Below are positions 1 through 5,402 of a stretch of 15,139 bases of DNA, piece by piece; the stretch's first letter is position 1; each line of letters begins with the position of its first letter. The position numbers and the translations under genes are program-made. The notes below the pieces were generated by a model that saw only the letters and a list, made by a program, of their open reading frames with translations, was not told the DNA's origin and did not search any database. Location: NCBI RefSeq assembly GCF_051278035.1, contig NZ_JBNMNU010000106.1, forward strand, positions 1 to 15,139, in the 5' to 3' direction. The stretch is from Clostridium_AD sp051278035. Its GTDB lineage: Bacteria; Bacillota; Clostridia; Clostridiales; Clostridiaceae.

Positions 1-135
1 ATAGGAGGACCGCAAAATTTTACGGACATGTCAAGTGTTTTATGCAAAAAAAGTGGGGGAATCAACAAAAATTAATGATACTAAAAATGAGTAATCACAG
101 GAGCTAAGGAGTTTCCGTGAAAGCTCAAACTAAAT
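1..135. other. left-edge stretch, no assignable gene
   Basis: All three plus-strand frames are open from the window edge for roughly 75 to 105 bases, so this could be the 3' end of a gene that starts outside the window, but none of the short translations is recognisable. I see no convincing terminator. A weak GAGCT/AGCTC pair lies around 101-126. Nothing further can be claimed. Confidence 0.3.
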
Positions 136-152
136 AAAGGGGGATGGCAAAC

Positions 153-425
153 TTGGAGAAAAAATCTGTAATTATTATAGGAATTTCAATTATAATAGGT
201 TTTCTTATTTTAGCAAGTTCAGTAATCTATACATTTAAGGATTATGGTGAAAAGGATATAGTCAGCAAGAATATAGTCAGCAAGAATAAATACGAAATGA
301 TAAATGCCGGTTCAAATATTATAATATTTGATAAAGAGACTGGTCGATACTGGAGAAAATTTATCACAACAAACGCAGGACCGAATGAATGGACTGAAGA
401 GACAATAGACCTTTTCAATAAATAA
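153..425 (+). CDS. small single-span membrane protein, unknown function
   Basis: Encodes about 90 residues. I prefer the TTG at 153 over the in-frame ATG at 144, because the Shine-Dalgarno AAAGGGGG (136-143) directly abuts that ATG but lies an ideal 9 nt before the TTG. The product starts MEKKSVIII and has one hydrophobic helix at about residues 5-26 (a signal anchor or uncleaved signal peptide). A polar, probably extracytoplasmic domain follows, with a motif like FDKETGRYWRKF near the middle and a GPNEW motif near the end. That pattern occurs in small hypothetical proteins of Firmicutes, and I know of no function. A perfect 15-bp tandem duplication (256-285) encodes IVSKN twice just after the membrane span. 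There is no partner gene in an obvious operon, because the next reading frame is a broken fragment. Confidence 0.6.
   Translation: MEKKSVIIIGISIIIGFLILASSVIYTFKDYGEKDIVSKNIVSKNKYEMINAGSNIIIFDKETGRYWRKFITTNAGPNEWTEETIDLFNK
256..285 (+). repeat. 15-bp tandem duplication inside the small membrane protein
   Basis: The unit ATATAGTCAGCAAGA occurs twice head to tail with no mismatch. It is in frame and duplicates IVSKN in the linker after the membrane helix. It looks like a recent slippage duplication that lengthens the linker. Confidence 0.9.
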
Positions 426-455
426 GATACAATATATAAATAATAGGGGGGAAGT

Positions 456-560
456 ATGCTAATATGCCCAAACTGTAAAAGTGAGTATCAAGAGGTGTAT
501 GCAATTTGTAATGACTTTATACTTATTAATTATACGTTTAGTATCGTATCTATGGGGTAA
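456..560 (+). pseudogene. truncated zinc-ribbon protein N-terminus
   Basis: A 34-residue frame starts at an ATG preceded by the ribosome binding site GGGGGGAAG (446-454). It begins MLICPNCKSEYQEVY, the CPxC half of an N-terminal zinc ribbon that many clostridial membrane proteins carry. A second metal pair would be expected about 15 residues later, but the frame shows only a single Cys (AICND) and then runs into unrelated hydrophobic codons and a stop. I read it as the 5' stump of a zinc-ribbon gene whose remainder was deleted, not a functional peptide. Confidence 0.5.
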
Positions 561-663
561 TACAGTGTTAATCCTTAATTGCAACCTGTGGTTGCCAAAA
601 AGCAAATGAAAATTGCTGGTATGATACCTGACATTTATGTATTATTTAAGTGAGGTGATAAAA

Positions 664-1179
664 TTGGGTTTTTCCGAAAGATTACAATTATTGAGAAAAG
701 AAAAAGGATTATCACAAGAACAACTTGCAGAATTATTAAATGTATCTCGTCAATCAGTATCAAAATGGGAGTCTGGACAAACATACCCAGAAACAGATAA
801 ACTAATAATATTGAGTGACTTATTTGAAATAACTTTAGATTATTTATTAAGGGACAAAAATACTGAATGTGTTGCTAATATTGATGTTGAAAGTGACAAA
901 GAAGAAGAGTTGAGGTATAAAAAGAAAAAAACAAATAATAAATCAATATCCTCATTAGTGTTAGGGATTATATCATTCTTCCTCCCTTTTATTGGGTTAA
1001 TCTTTGGTATCATGGGAATAGTTATGTCTTATAAATCTGTTAAAGAAATAAATAATTCAGAGGAAAAAGGAATTGGCTTGGCTGTATCAGGAAGGATTAT
1101 TAGTATTATAGGTCTGGGTTGTCAAATACTTGTAATTGTTGGATTTGTAATGTTTTCTACAATAACTTATTCCCAGTAA
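664..1179 (+). CDS. XRE-family regulator with DUF4190-like membrane tail
   Basis: 171 residues from the TTG at 664, chosen because GAGGTGA (652-658) lies 5 nt upstream; the in-frame ATG at 637 has no ribosome binding site. Residues 4-62 are a classic HTH_3/Cro-C1 domain (RLQLLRKEKGLSQEQLAELL, then SRQSVSKWESGQTYP, ending LDYLL). A charged, Lys-rich linker follows at about 78-93. The C-terminal part has two hydrophobic segments (about 96-122 and 138-166) with small-residue-rich repeats typical of DUF4190. The protein is therefore probably a membrane-tethered DNA-binding regulator. Such fusions are common in clostridia, but their signals and targets are mostly unknown. The neighbours give no clue to the target. 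After the stop, a weak CCC-AAC-GGG hairpin followed by T-rich sequence (1181-1203) may act as a poor terminator. Confidence 0.8.
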   Translation: MGFSERLQLLRKEKGLSQEQLAELLNVSRQSVSKWESGQTYPETDKLIILSDLFEITLDYLLRDKNTECVANIDVESDKEEELRYKKKKTNNKSISSLVLGIISFFLPFIGLIFGIMGIVMSYKSVKEINNSEEKGIGLAVSGRIISIIGLGCQILVIVGFVMFSTITYSQ

Positions 1180-1212
1180 AATCTCCCAACGGGTTTGATT
1201 TTGAATTAACAT

Positions 1213-1584
1213 TTAATCTTTTAATTCGCTATACCTAAAACTATTTACACTCCATCGAAGTAGAGAAGAAAACAATCCCAACAAAACACACATTCTCAAA
1301 ATAACAAACAATTGTTGTTCATATTCGTGCATGCTAAATTTGTTCAATATAAGAAATGTGAACAATATAGTCAATATAGCAGTTGTAATAGTTGTAGATT
1401 TAATAGTATATCTCAACATTCCTTTTTCACTTATTTTTTTCCAAGATTTAATGAAACTTTTATCATCTTCATAAAATATCTTTGATACTCTGTTTGGCTT
1501 TATTTTACTTTTTTTGATTAAAAATTTGAGAGTAGGACCAATAAGACAACTTATAAGAATTATAACATATTCTGATTTTCCCAT
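1213..1584 (-). CDS. hypothetical small membrane protein
   Basis: 123 residues on the minus strand, starting at ATG 1584-1582, preceded by AGGGGGG about 9 nt upstream, so the start is well supported. There are hydrophobic segments at about residues 5-22 (VIILISCLIGPTLKFLI), 65-84 (TTITTAILTILFTFLILN) and 91-107 (QLFVILRMCVLLGLFSSLL), with a basic, hydrophilic stretch of about 40 residues between the first two. I do not recognise a family. It converges on the XRE/DUF4190 gene with about 33 bp between the stops. Its good ribosome binding site and normal composition suggest a real gene. Confidence 0.6.
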   Translation of the reverse strand: MGKSEYVIILISCLIGPTLKFLIKKSKIKPNRVSKIFYEDDKSFIKSWKKISEKGMLRYTIKSTTITTAILTILFTFLILNKFSMHEYEQQLFVILRMCVLLGLFSSLLRWSVNSFRYSELKD

Positions 1585-1808
1585 AACAACAATCCCCCCT
1601 GATTTATTTATATCTATATCTAAATAATAAAATTTTACTTCGCCTAATATTACAACTATTTACTAACTTACAGCCTATTTGTATGTTAATTATAACATTA
1701 ATTTCAAATATAAGGGCGAATATTCTCTAAAGATTGGTTATTCATCTTTTTATATCGCAACGCTTGATATCTAAGACAAAATTATGAAAACTCTAAAATT
1801 TCACACAG
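1585..1808. other. AT-rich intergenic region, no gene seen
   Basis: This stretch and the leader after it make up about 320 bases between the start of the minus-strand membrane protein and the TetR gene. It should hold the promoter of the minus-strand gene, but I cannot pick a convincing -35/-10 pair. All frames are broken by stops. Confidence 0.4.
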
Positions 1809-1850
1809 TAAATAGCTAAGTGCAGACAGCACTTAGCTATTTATATTTTA
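1809..1850 (+). terminator. 15-bp perfect hairpin with T-rich tail
   Basis: Arms TAAATAGCTAAGTGC (1809-1823) and GCACTTAGCTATTTA (1829-1843) pair perfectly around the 5-base loop AGACA, followed by TATTTTATT. It has the form of an intrinsic terminator, but no plus-strand gene precedes it. It may be left over from a lost upstream gene, may arrive with the TetR block as its left edge, or may attenuate the TetR transcript. Confidence 0.6.
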
Positions 1851-1860
1851 TTAAAAGACA

Positions 1861-1875
1861 GACTGACAGTCGGTC
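1861..1875 (+). promoter_or_regulatory. candidate TetR operator GACnGACnGTCnGTC
   Basis: The sequence GACTGACAGTCGGTC is an interrupted palindrome in which GAC repeats at a 4-base period on the left are mirrored by GTC on the right. It lies 28 bp before the TetR start codon, the usual place for an autoregulatory operator. Homodimeric TetR repressors bind palindromes of this size. Assignment to this protein is inferred from position and symmetry. Confidence 0.55.
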
Positions 1876-1903
1876 GACGGATAAATTGCAAGGAGATGTA
1901 CAA

Positions 1904-2536
1904 ATGAGAATAGTAAAGGAAGTTGAAGAACGCAGGAAAGAAATACTTGACGTGGCGGATGAGCTTTTCTGTCAGAAGGGATTTGACGGCACAAGCACAA
2001 ACGATATTATTGAAAAGGTCGGAATTGCACGGGGAACGCTATATTATCACTTCAAGTCGAAGGAGAGCATTATGGACGCGCTAATAGAACGCTATAACGT
2101 CCGTATTTTAGGCGCGGCGCAGGAAATTGCCGCAGACAAGAGCATACCCGTAAACAAGCGCATTATCGGCGTTGTAATGGCACTGAACGTAAGTGGTGGA
2201 AGCAGCAAGGAAATCATGGAGCAAATTCACAATCCGCAGAACGCGCTTATGCATCAAAAAATACAAAAGGTTATATTAAACGGTGTCACACCGATACTGA
2301 CGGGAATAATCCGCGAGGGTATTGAGCAGGGACTGTTCAGCACTCCATTTCCGTATGAGTGCATGGAAATGGTTGTGGCATATACAAACACAATTTTTGA
2401 TGAAGATATGGTTGAAATGACAAATGAGGAGCGAGTTTCACGTATACAGGCGTTTGTTTTCAACGCAGAAAGGTTGCTCGGTGCCGAAAGTGGAAGTCTC
2501 ACGTGCATTATGCAGATGTTCGGCAGCGAAAATTGA
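1904..2536 (+). CDS. TetR/AcrR-family transcriptional regulator
   Basis: 210 residues from the ATG at 1904, preceded by AAGGAG with about 9 nt spacing; an in-frame ATG at 1820 would lie inside the hairpin and lacks a ribosome binding site. Residues 10-55 form the TetR_N helix-turn-helix: ILDVADELFCQKGFDGTST, then NDIIEKVGIARGTLYYHFKSKE, matching the family pattern in which GT-YYHF-K lies in the recognition region. Residues from about 60 onward are the variable helical ligand-binding and dimerisation domain. The gene is visibly richer in G and C than its neighbours, with codons such as GCG, CGC and GGC that are rare elsewhere here, suggesting horizontal transfer. It is followed by remnants of an MFS exporter and an FtsX-type permease, so it probably once repressed an efflux locus. 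It looks intact although its likely targets are broken. The ligand is unknown. Confidence 0.88.
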   Translation: MRIVKEVEERRKEILDVADELFCQKGFDGTSTNDIIEKVGIARGTLYYHFKSKESIMDALIERYNVRILGAAQEIAADKSIPVNKRIIGVVMALNVSGGSSKEIMEQIHNPQNALMHQKIQKVILNGVTPILTGIIREGIEQGLFSTPFPYECMEMVVAYTNTIFDEDMVEMTNEERVSRIQAFVFNAERLLGAESGSLTCIMQMFGSEN

Positions 2537-2581
2537 GACATTATTAAATAATTCGTAAGTTAAAGGGGGGAGATTCATATA

Positions 2582-3384
2582 GTGAATGAAGTAAAAAAAG
2601 AAGATGGATTTAAAAAATTCCTAATTATCTGGTTTGGGGAATTAGTATCTAATATCGGTACTGGAATGACGGCCTTTGGTCTTGGAGTGTATGTGTGGCA
2701 AATGACACATTCGGCGGTGGATGTATCATTGGTGGAAATGGCAGCATTTCTGCCGGCAATTCTATTATGTCCTGCTGCGGGGGTTCTTGCAGATCGATTT
2801 GATAGAAGACTGCTTATGCTAGTGGAATGATGTCTATTGCATCCTCTTCCAAGTTTTTAATTTCACCGATTATTGGTGGTTTAATTTTGGCAGCTTCCGG
2901 TATGGAAATGATAATTATCATTGATATTTTGACTTTTGTTGTAACTGTTGTTGCAATCTTTACCGTAAGAAAATCTCTTGCGGTAAAGTCTCGAGTTAAG
3001 AGTGAAATGAATTTTTTTAAGGACTTAAAGGAAGGATGGCTGATTATTCGGAAAGCCAAAGGAGTCATGTTATTAATTGTACTTGTTTCTGTTTTAATGT
3101 TTTATATGGGATTTATTCAGGTGCTGTCAAAACCGATGATTTTATCCTTTGCCAGTGAGAAAACAACAGGAATTCTGCAGTCAATCGTTGCCTGCGGTAT
3201 GATGGTGTCTAGTATCATGATTGGTAGAGGAATGTTAAAGAAAAATTATGTAAATGTCATGGGGAATTATTTCTTTGGTTTCACAGCTGGACTTGGCCTT
3301 GTAATTACTGCACTAATTGTATCTAAATCAAAGAGTATTCGTGAAATGATACGCACAAAGAAGCAGAAGGTAGTTTTGCGCTAG
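2582..3384 (+). pseudogene. MFS efflux transporter, broken by internal deletions
   Basis: A GTG start at 2582 follows AAGGGGGGAG. The first piece (82 residues, stop at 2828-2830) carries the first two membrane helices and the MFS motif A loop (GVLADRFDRR). The rest continues in another frame (from about 2820): SGMMSIASSSKFLISPIIGG, typical of helices 4-5 of drug-type MFS transporters, then further helices including IIIIDILTFVVTVVAIF and VMLLIVLVSVLMFYMGFIQ. Between the pieces, helix 3 and part of helix 4 are missing. Near the end, GNYFFGFTAGLGLVITAL jumps straight to the C-terminal tail SKSKSIREM, so a second deletion has removed several late helices. Even joined, the frames would give about 265 residues against roughly 400 for the family. 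It follows the TetR gene by about 45 bp and was probably its target. It is almost certainly not functional. Confidence 0.8.
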
Positions 3385-3447
3385 AACAATAATTTTAATA
3401 ATGAGATATTTAAAAACAAAGCCACATAGTCGAAAGGAGAAAAAATA

Positions 3448-3690
3448 ATGTTTTTAAAAATTGTAAAAAATGATTTCATCAGGAAGAAAATTATAACTGG
3501 GGCAGTGTGTGTATTTATAACTATGGCAGTTATTTTGGGAGCTAGTGCAACAAATATCATTGCAAATTTGACTCAGTCGATGTCACAGCTGCAGAAACAT
3601 GCAGTCCCATCTGACATTACTCAGATGCATTCTGGAGAATATGATCAGGCAAAAATCGATAAATTTTCGAAGCAGCACAGAAAAAAATGA
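3448..3690 (+). pseudogene. N-terminal stump of FtsX-like ABC transporter permease
   Basis: 80 residues from the ATG at 3448, with AAAGGAG upstream. The start MFLKIVKNDFIRKKIITGAV, a long hydrophobic helix (about residues 17-40) and then a polar region with GEYDQAKIDKF match the N-terminus of clostridial FtsX-like (MacB-type) permeases of about 700-800 residues, which work with a cytoplasmic ATPase in efflux or peptide-resistance modules. The frame ends in a run of seven A (3681-3687) with TGA at 3688-3690. More than 85% of the expected protein and its ATPase partner are absent, so this is a remnant. It sits in the same debris block as the TetR and MFS genes. Confidence 0.7.
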
Positions 3691-3770
3691 GTAAATTCAA
3701 TTCGCAGCATGATGATATTAAGGAAAGAGAAGAAATCATTATGAAATGGCTTGTGGAGAATGGATTCTAA
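3687..3770 (+). pseudogene. 27-residue frame overlapping the FtsX stump, unidentified
   Basis: An ATG overlapping the upstream TGA as ATGA opens a 27-residue frame, MSKFNSQHDDIKE followed by REEIIMKWLVENGF, ending at 3770. It is charged, helical and protein-like. One extra A in the A7 run would fuse it to the permease stump, so it is either the tail of another gene joined by deletion or the shifted continuation of the stump. I cannot name a family. The icd remnant starts at its stop. Confidence 0.25.
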
Positions 3771-4024
3771 TTCCATTTTCTCATTTCTTCAATTATAACT
3801 TCAGCAAACTCCAGTATTACCACCCAAATCACAAGTTAAATATTTTCCATATTTTAAAACAGCTTCCACGGCTTTCTCTATTTTATCTTACTATTATTAA
3901 ATTTATGTCACTAAACCTTGATGGGACACCTTACATTAACACTTTTAAACCCCTTGCCAACAGGTGTAGTAACCGGGCCTTTAAGTGCAACTTTATTCTT
4001 TTTAATGCTTTCTAAAACGTAGGG
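3768..4024 (-). pseudogene. degenerate second copy of isocitrate dehydrogenase gene
   Basis: On the minus strand this stretch matches the intact icd gene of this window almost base for base in three blocks. Reading along icd, they are residues about 54-83 (PYVLESIKKNKVALKGPVTT onward, 3926-4024), about 103-117 (near 3887-3932) and the last ~38 residues (3768-3890). The material between is gone. A further 8-base deletion near the 3' end reduces CTCCTGCGTTCCAGT to CTCCAGT. The joints fall at short direct repeats, as in replication-slippage deletion. Frames are broken, and the NAD-binding and metal-binding parts are missing, so it cannot make an enzyme. It has the same orientation as the intact gene about 4 kb to the right, which suggests an old tandem duplication followed by decay. 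Confidence 0.9.
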
Positions 4025-4135
4025 CCCTATACTAAGATTGGAATCAGGATTTAATAAAGTTGTATTTGAAATAATAAAAAATAATTTTAATAGATTTGAA
4101 GGTGAAATCATAGGTATTATATCCATAACATACGA
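4025..4135. other. short unassigned stretch right of the icd remnant
   Basis: Homology to icd stops at about 4024. A plus-strand frame through this stretch reads SGFNKVVFEIIKNNFNRFEG and looks protein-like but has no start or ribosome binding site and runs through the following hairpin. It may be the tail of another deleted gene whose terminator survives at 4136-4163. I cannot identify it. Confidence 0.2.
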
Positions 4136-4176
4136 AAAAGCTGTGAATTACTTCACAGCTTTTGTGGTGTTTCCAT
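4136..4176 (+). terminator. intrinsic terminator, 12-bp perfect stem
   Basis: AAAAGCTGTGAA (4136-4147) pairs perfectly with TTCACAGCTTTT (4152-4163) around the loop TTAC, followed by GTGGTGTTT. The A-run on the left gives a U-run when read leftwards, so it may work in both directions. It insulates the transporter operon from the debris to its left. Confidence 0.7.
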
Positions 4177-4294
4177 GAGTGGGTTTAGTGTAGGAATGTT
4201 CAACCTTTATGATTTTGGTATGGACCCTTTCAAGACCTGAACTTTATTGATTTACAGGTTCTTTTATAAGTTACTATCACTAACATAGACAAGT
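4177..4294. other. leader region of the ABC transporter operon
   Basis: There is no gene here. AAGACCTG (4232-4239) can pair imperfectly with CAGGTTCTT (4255-4263), giving a weak stem followed by TTTATAAG. The operon promoter should lie between here and 4330, but no clear -35 is visible. Confidence 0.3.
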
Positions 4295-4313
4295 CGTAAT
4301 ATACTATATTACG
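4295..4313. promoter_or_regulatory. perfect 19-bp palindrome, candidate operator of the ABC operon
   Basis: CGTAATATACTATATTACG is a perfect 9-1-9 inverted repeat centred on 4304, 43 bp before the first start codon of the transporter operon. It contains -10-like hexamers (TATACT at 4300, TATATT at 4305), so a bound protein would block polymerase. The 9-1-9 geometry is that of Fur and DtxR-family metal-responsive boxes, but the bases do not match the usual Fur (GATAATGAT...) or DtxR (TTAGGTTAG...) consensus. A metal-responsive or other dimeric repressor is inferred; which one is unknown. Confidence 0.6.
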
Positions 4314-4355
4314 GACGAGCATATTGAATTGAATAAAATAAAAAGGGGAAAATCT

Positions 4356-5390
4356 ATGAAAACATTATTTAAGAAGAATTTCAAAATTCTTATACCTATA
4401 CTTCTTATATCTATTCTGACTTTCACTGGATGCACAGCATCTTTAAATAATAAAAATAACGCTAATGATAAATTTATGGAATTAACTATCTATAATGGCC
4501 GTAGAGAAAAATTTATAATTCCACTTGTTGAGAAATTTCAAGCTAAAACTGGAATAAAAGTTAATTTGATCTCGGGAAAAGCAACTGAATACGCTCACAG
4601 AATTGTTGAAGAAGGTAAAAATACACAAGCAGATCTATTCTTAGCAAATGATGCTGGTGTATTAGAATATCTTCGTATTCAGGATATGTTGGCACAGATA
4701 AGTTCAGAAGAACTAGAAAAAGTTCCTATGAATTACAGAGGAAAAGATAACACTTGGACAGGCGTAACTGTAAGGTCCCGTATTTTTATGTACAATAAGG
4801 ATCTTATAACTGCAGAAGAAATGCCAAAATCCATGTTTGATTTGACAGACCCAAAATATAAAGGACAATTCGCTATAAACAGAGCTGGTAATGAATCTAT
4901 GGTTACCTACTTTACTTCAATTAAAACAATAATAGGGGAAGAAAAAACATTTCAATTGATGAAAGGTATTATGGCTAATGACCCATTAATTCTGCAAAGT
5001 CATACAGAAGTAAGGCGAGTTGTTGGCAGTGGTGAGGTTAAATTTGGTCTTGTTAATAACTATCATCTTAAAGTTCAACTAACAGAAGATGGTATGAATA
5101 ATGTTGCTGGAATTTATCCGGATCAAGGTAAAAGCGGAATGGGTACCTTTGTTAATGTATCTGGTGCTGCCATAACCAAGCATGCAAAAAATACTGAAAA
5201 TGCTCTTTTATTTATAGAGTTTTTACTTCAAGAAGAGCAACAAAAAATGAATGAAGAGACTCCAATAATACCAAATATTGAAGGGGTCGAATATGAAGAA
5301 TTTAAAGCTTCAGACGCATCACTTGGAGAAGTGGGTTCTGAATGGGAAGCAACCACAGAATTAATGAGAAAGGCAGGTTATTCTGATTAG
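4356..5390 (+). CDS. ABC transporter substrate-binding lipoprotein, Fe(III)/FbpA-AfuA type
   Basis: 344 residues from ATG 4356, preceded by AAGGGG (4342-4347); an in-frame TTG at 4329 lacks a ribosome binding site. Residues 1-25 are a lipoprotein signal with lipobox LTFTGC, so Cys26 would be lipidated and the protein held on the outer face of the membrane. The mature part has the two-lobed class II fold seen in ferric-binding proteins: LTIYNGRREKFIIPLVEKFQ (about 43-62), TGIKVNL, ADLFLANDAG (92-101), SRIFMYNKDL, FDLTDPKYKGQFAI and GLVNNYHLK (231-239). The usual twin-tyrosine ligand motif (NHYY or NxYY) is here NNYH, and the YNGQH histidine position is occupied by Arg, so ligand chemistry may differ from canonical FbpA. 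It is the first gene of a three-gene operon with its permease 13 bp downstream. Iron is the likely but unproven substrate. Confidence 0.82.
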   Translation: MKTLFKKNFKILIPILLISILTFTGCTASLNNKNNANDKFMELTIYNGRREKFIIPLVEKFQAKTGIKVNLISGKATEYAHRIVEEGKNTQADLFLANDAGVLEYLRIQDMLAQISSEELEKVPMNYRGKDNTWTGVTVRSRIFMYNKDLITAEEMPKSMFDLTDPKYKGQFAINRAGNESMVTYFTSIKTIIGEEKTFQLMKGIMANDPLILQSHTEVRRVVGSGEVKFGLVNNYHLKVQLTEDGMNNVAGIYPDQGKSGMGTFVNVSGAAITKHAKNTENALLFIEFLLQEEQQKMNEETPIIPNIEGVEYEEFKASDASLGEVGSEWEATTELMRKAGYSD

Positions 5391-5402
5391 GGTGGGATTA
5401 AA

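Noticed and set aside
2254..2541. Minus-strand frames of 84-95 codons opposite the TetR and MFS genes
   Set aside because: They lie wholly antisense to clear coding sequence, lack ribosome binding sites and show no family features.
3746..4015. Plus-strand 89-codon frame through the icd remnant
   Set aside because: It is the antisense reading of the degenerate icd copy; matching antisense frames exist opposite the intact gene. No ribosome binding site.
3911..4126. Minus-strand 71-codon frame starting MDIIPMIS
   Set aside because: Its second half is icd codons and its first half is unrelated sequence joined by chance. It has no ribosome binding site, so I treat it as part of the remnant.
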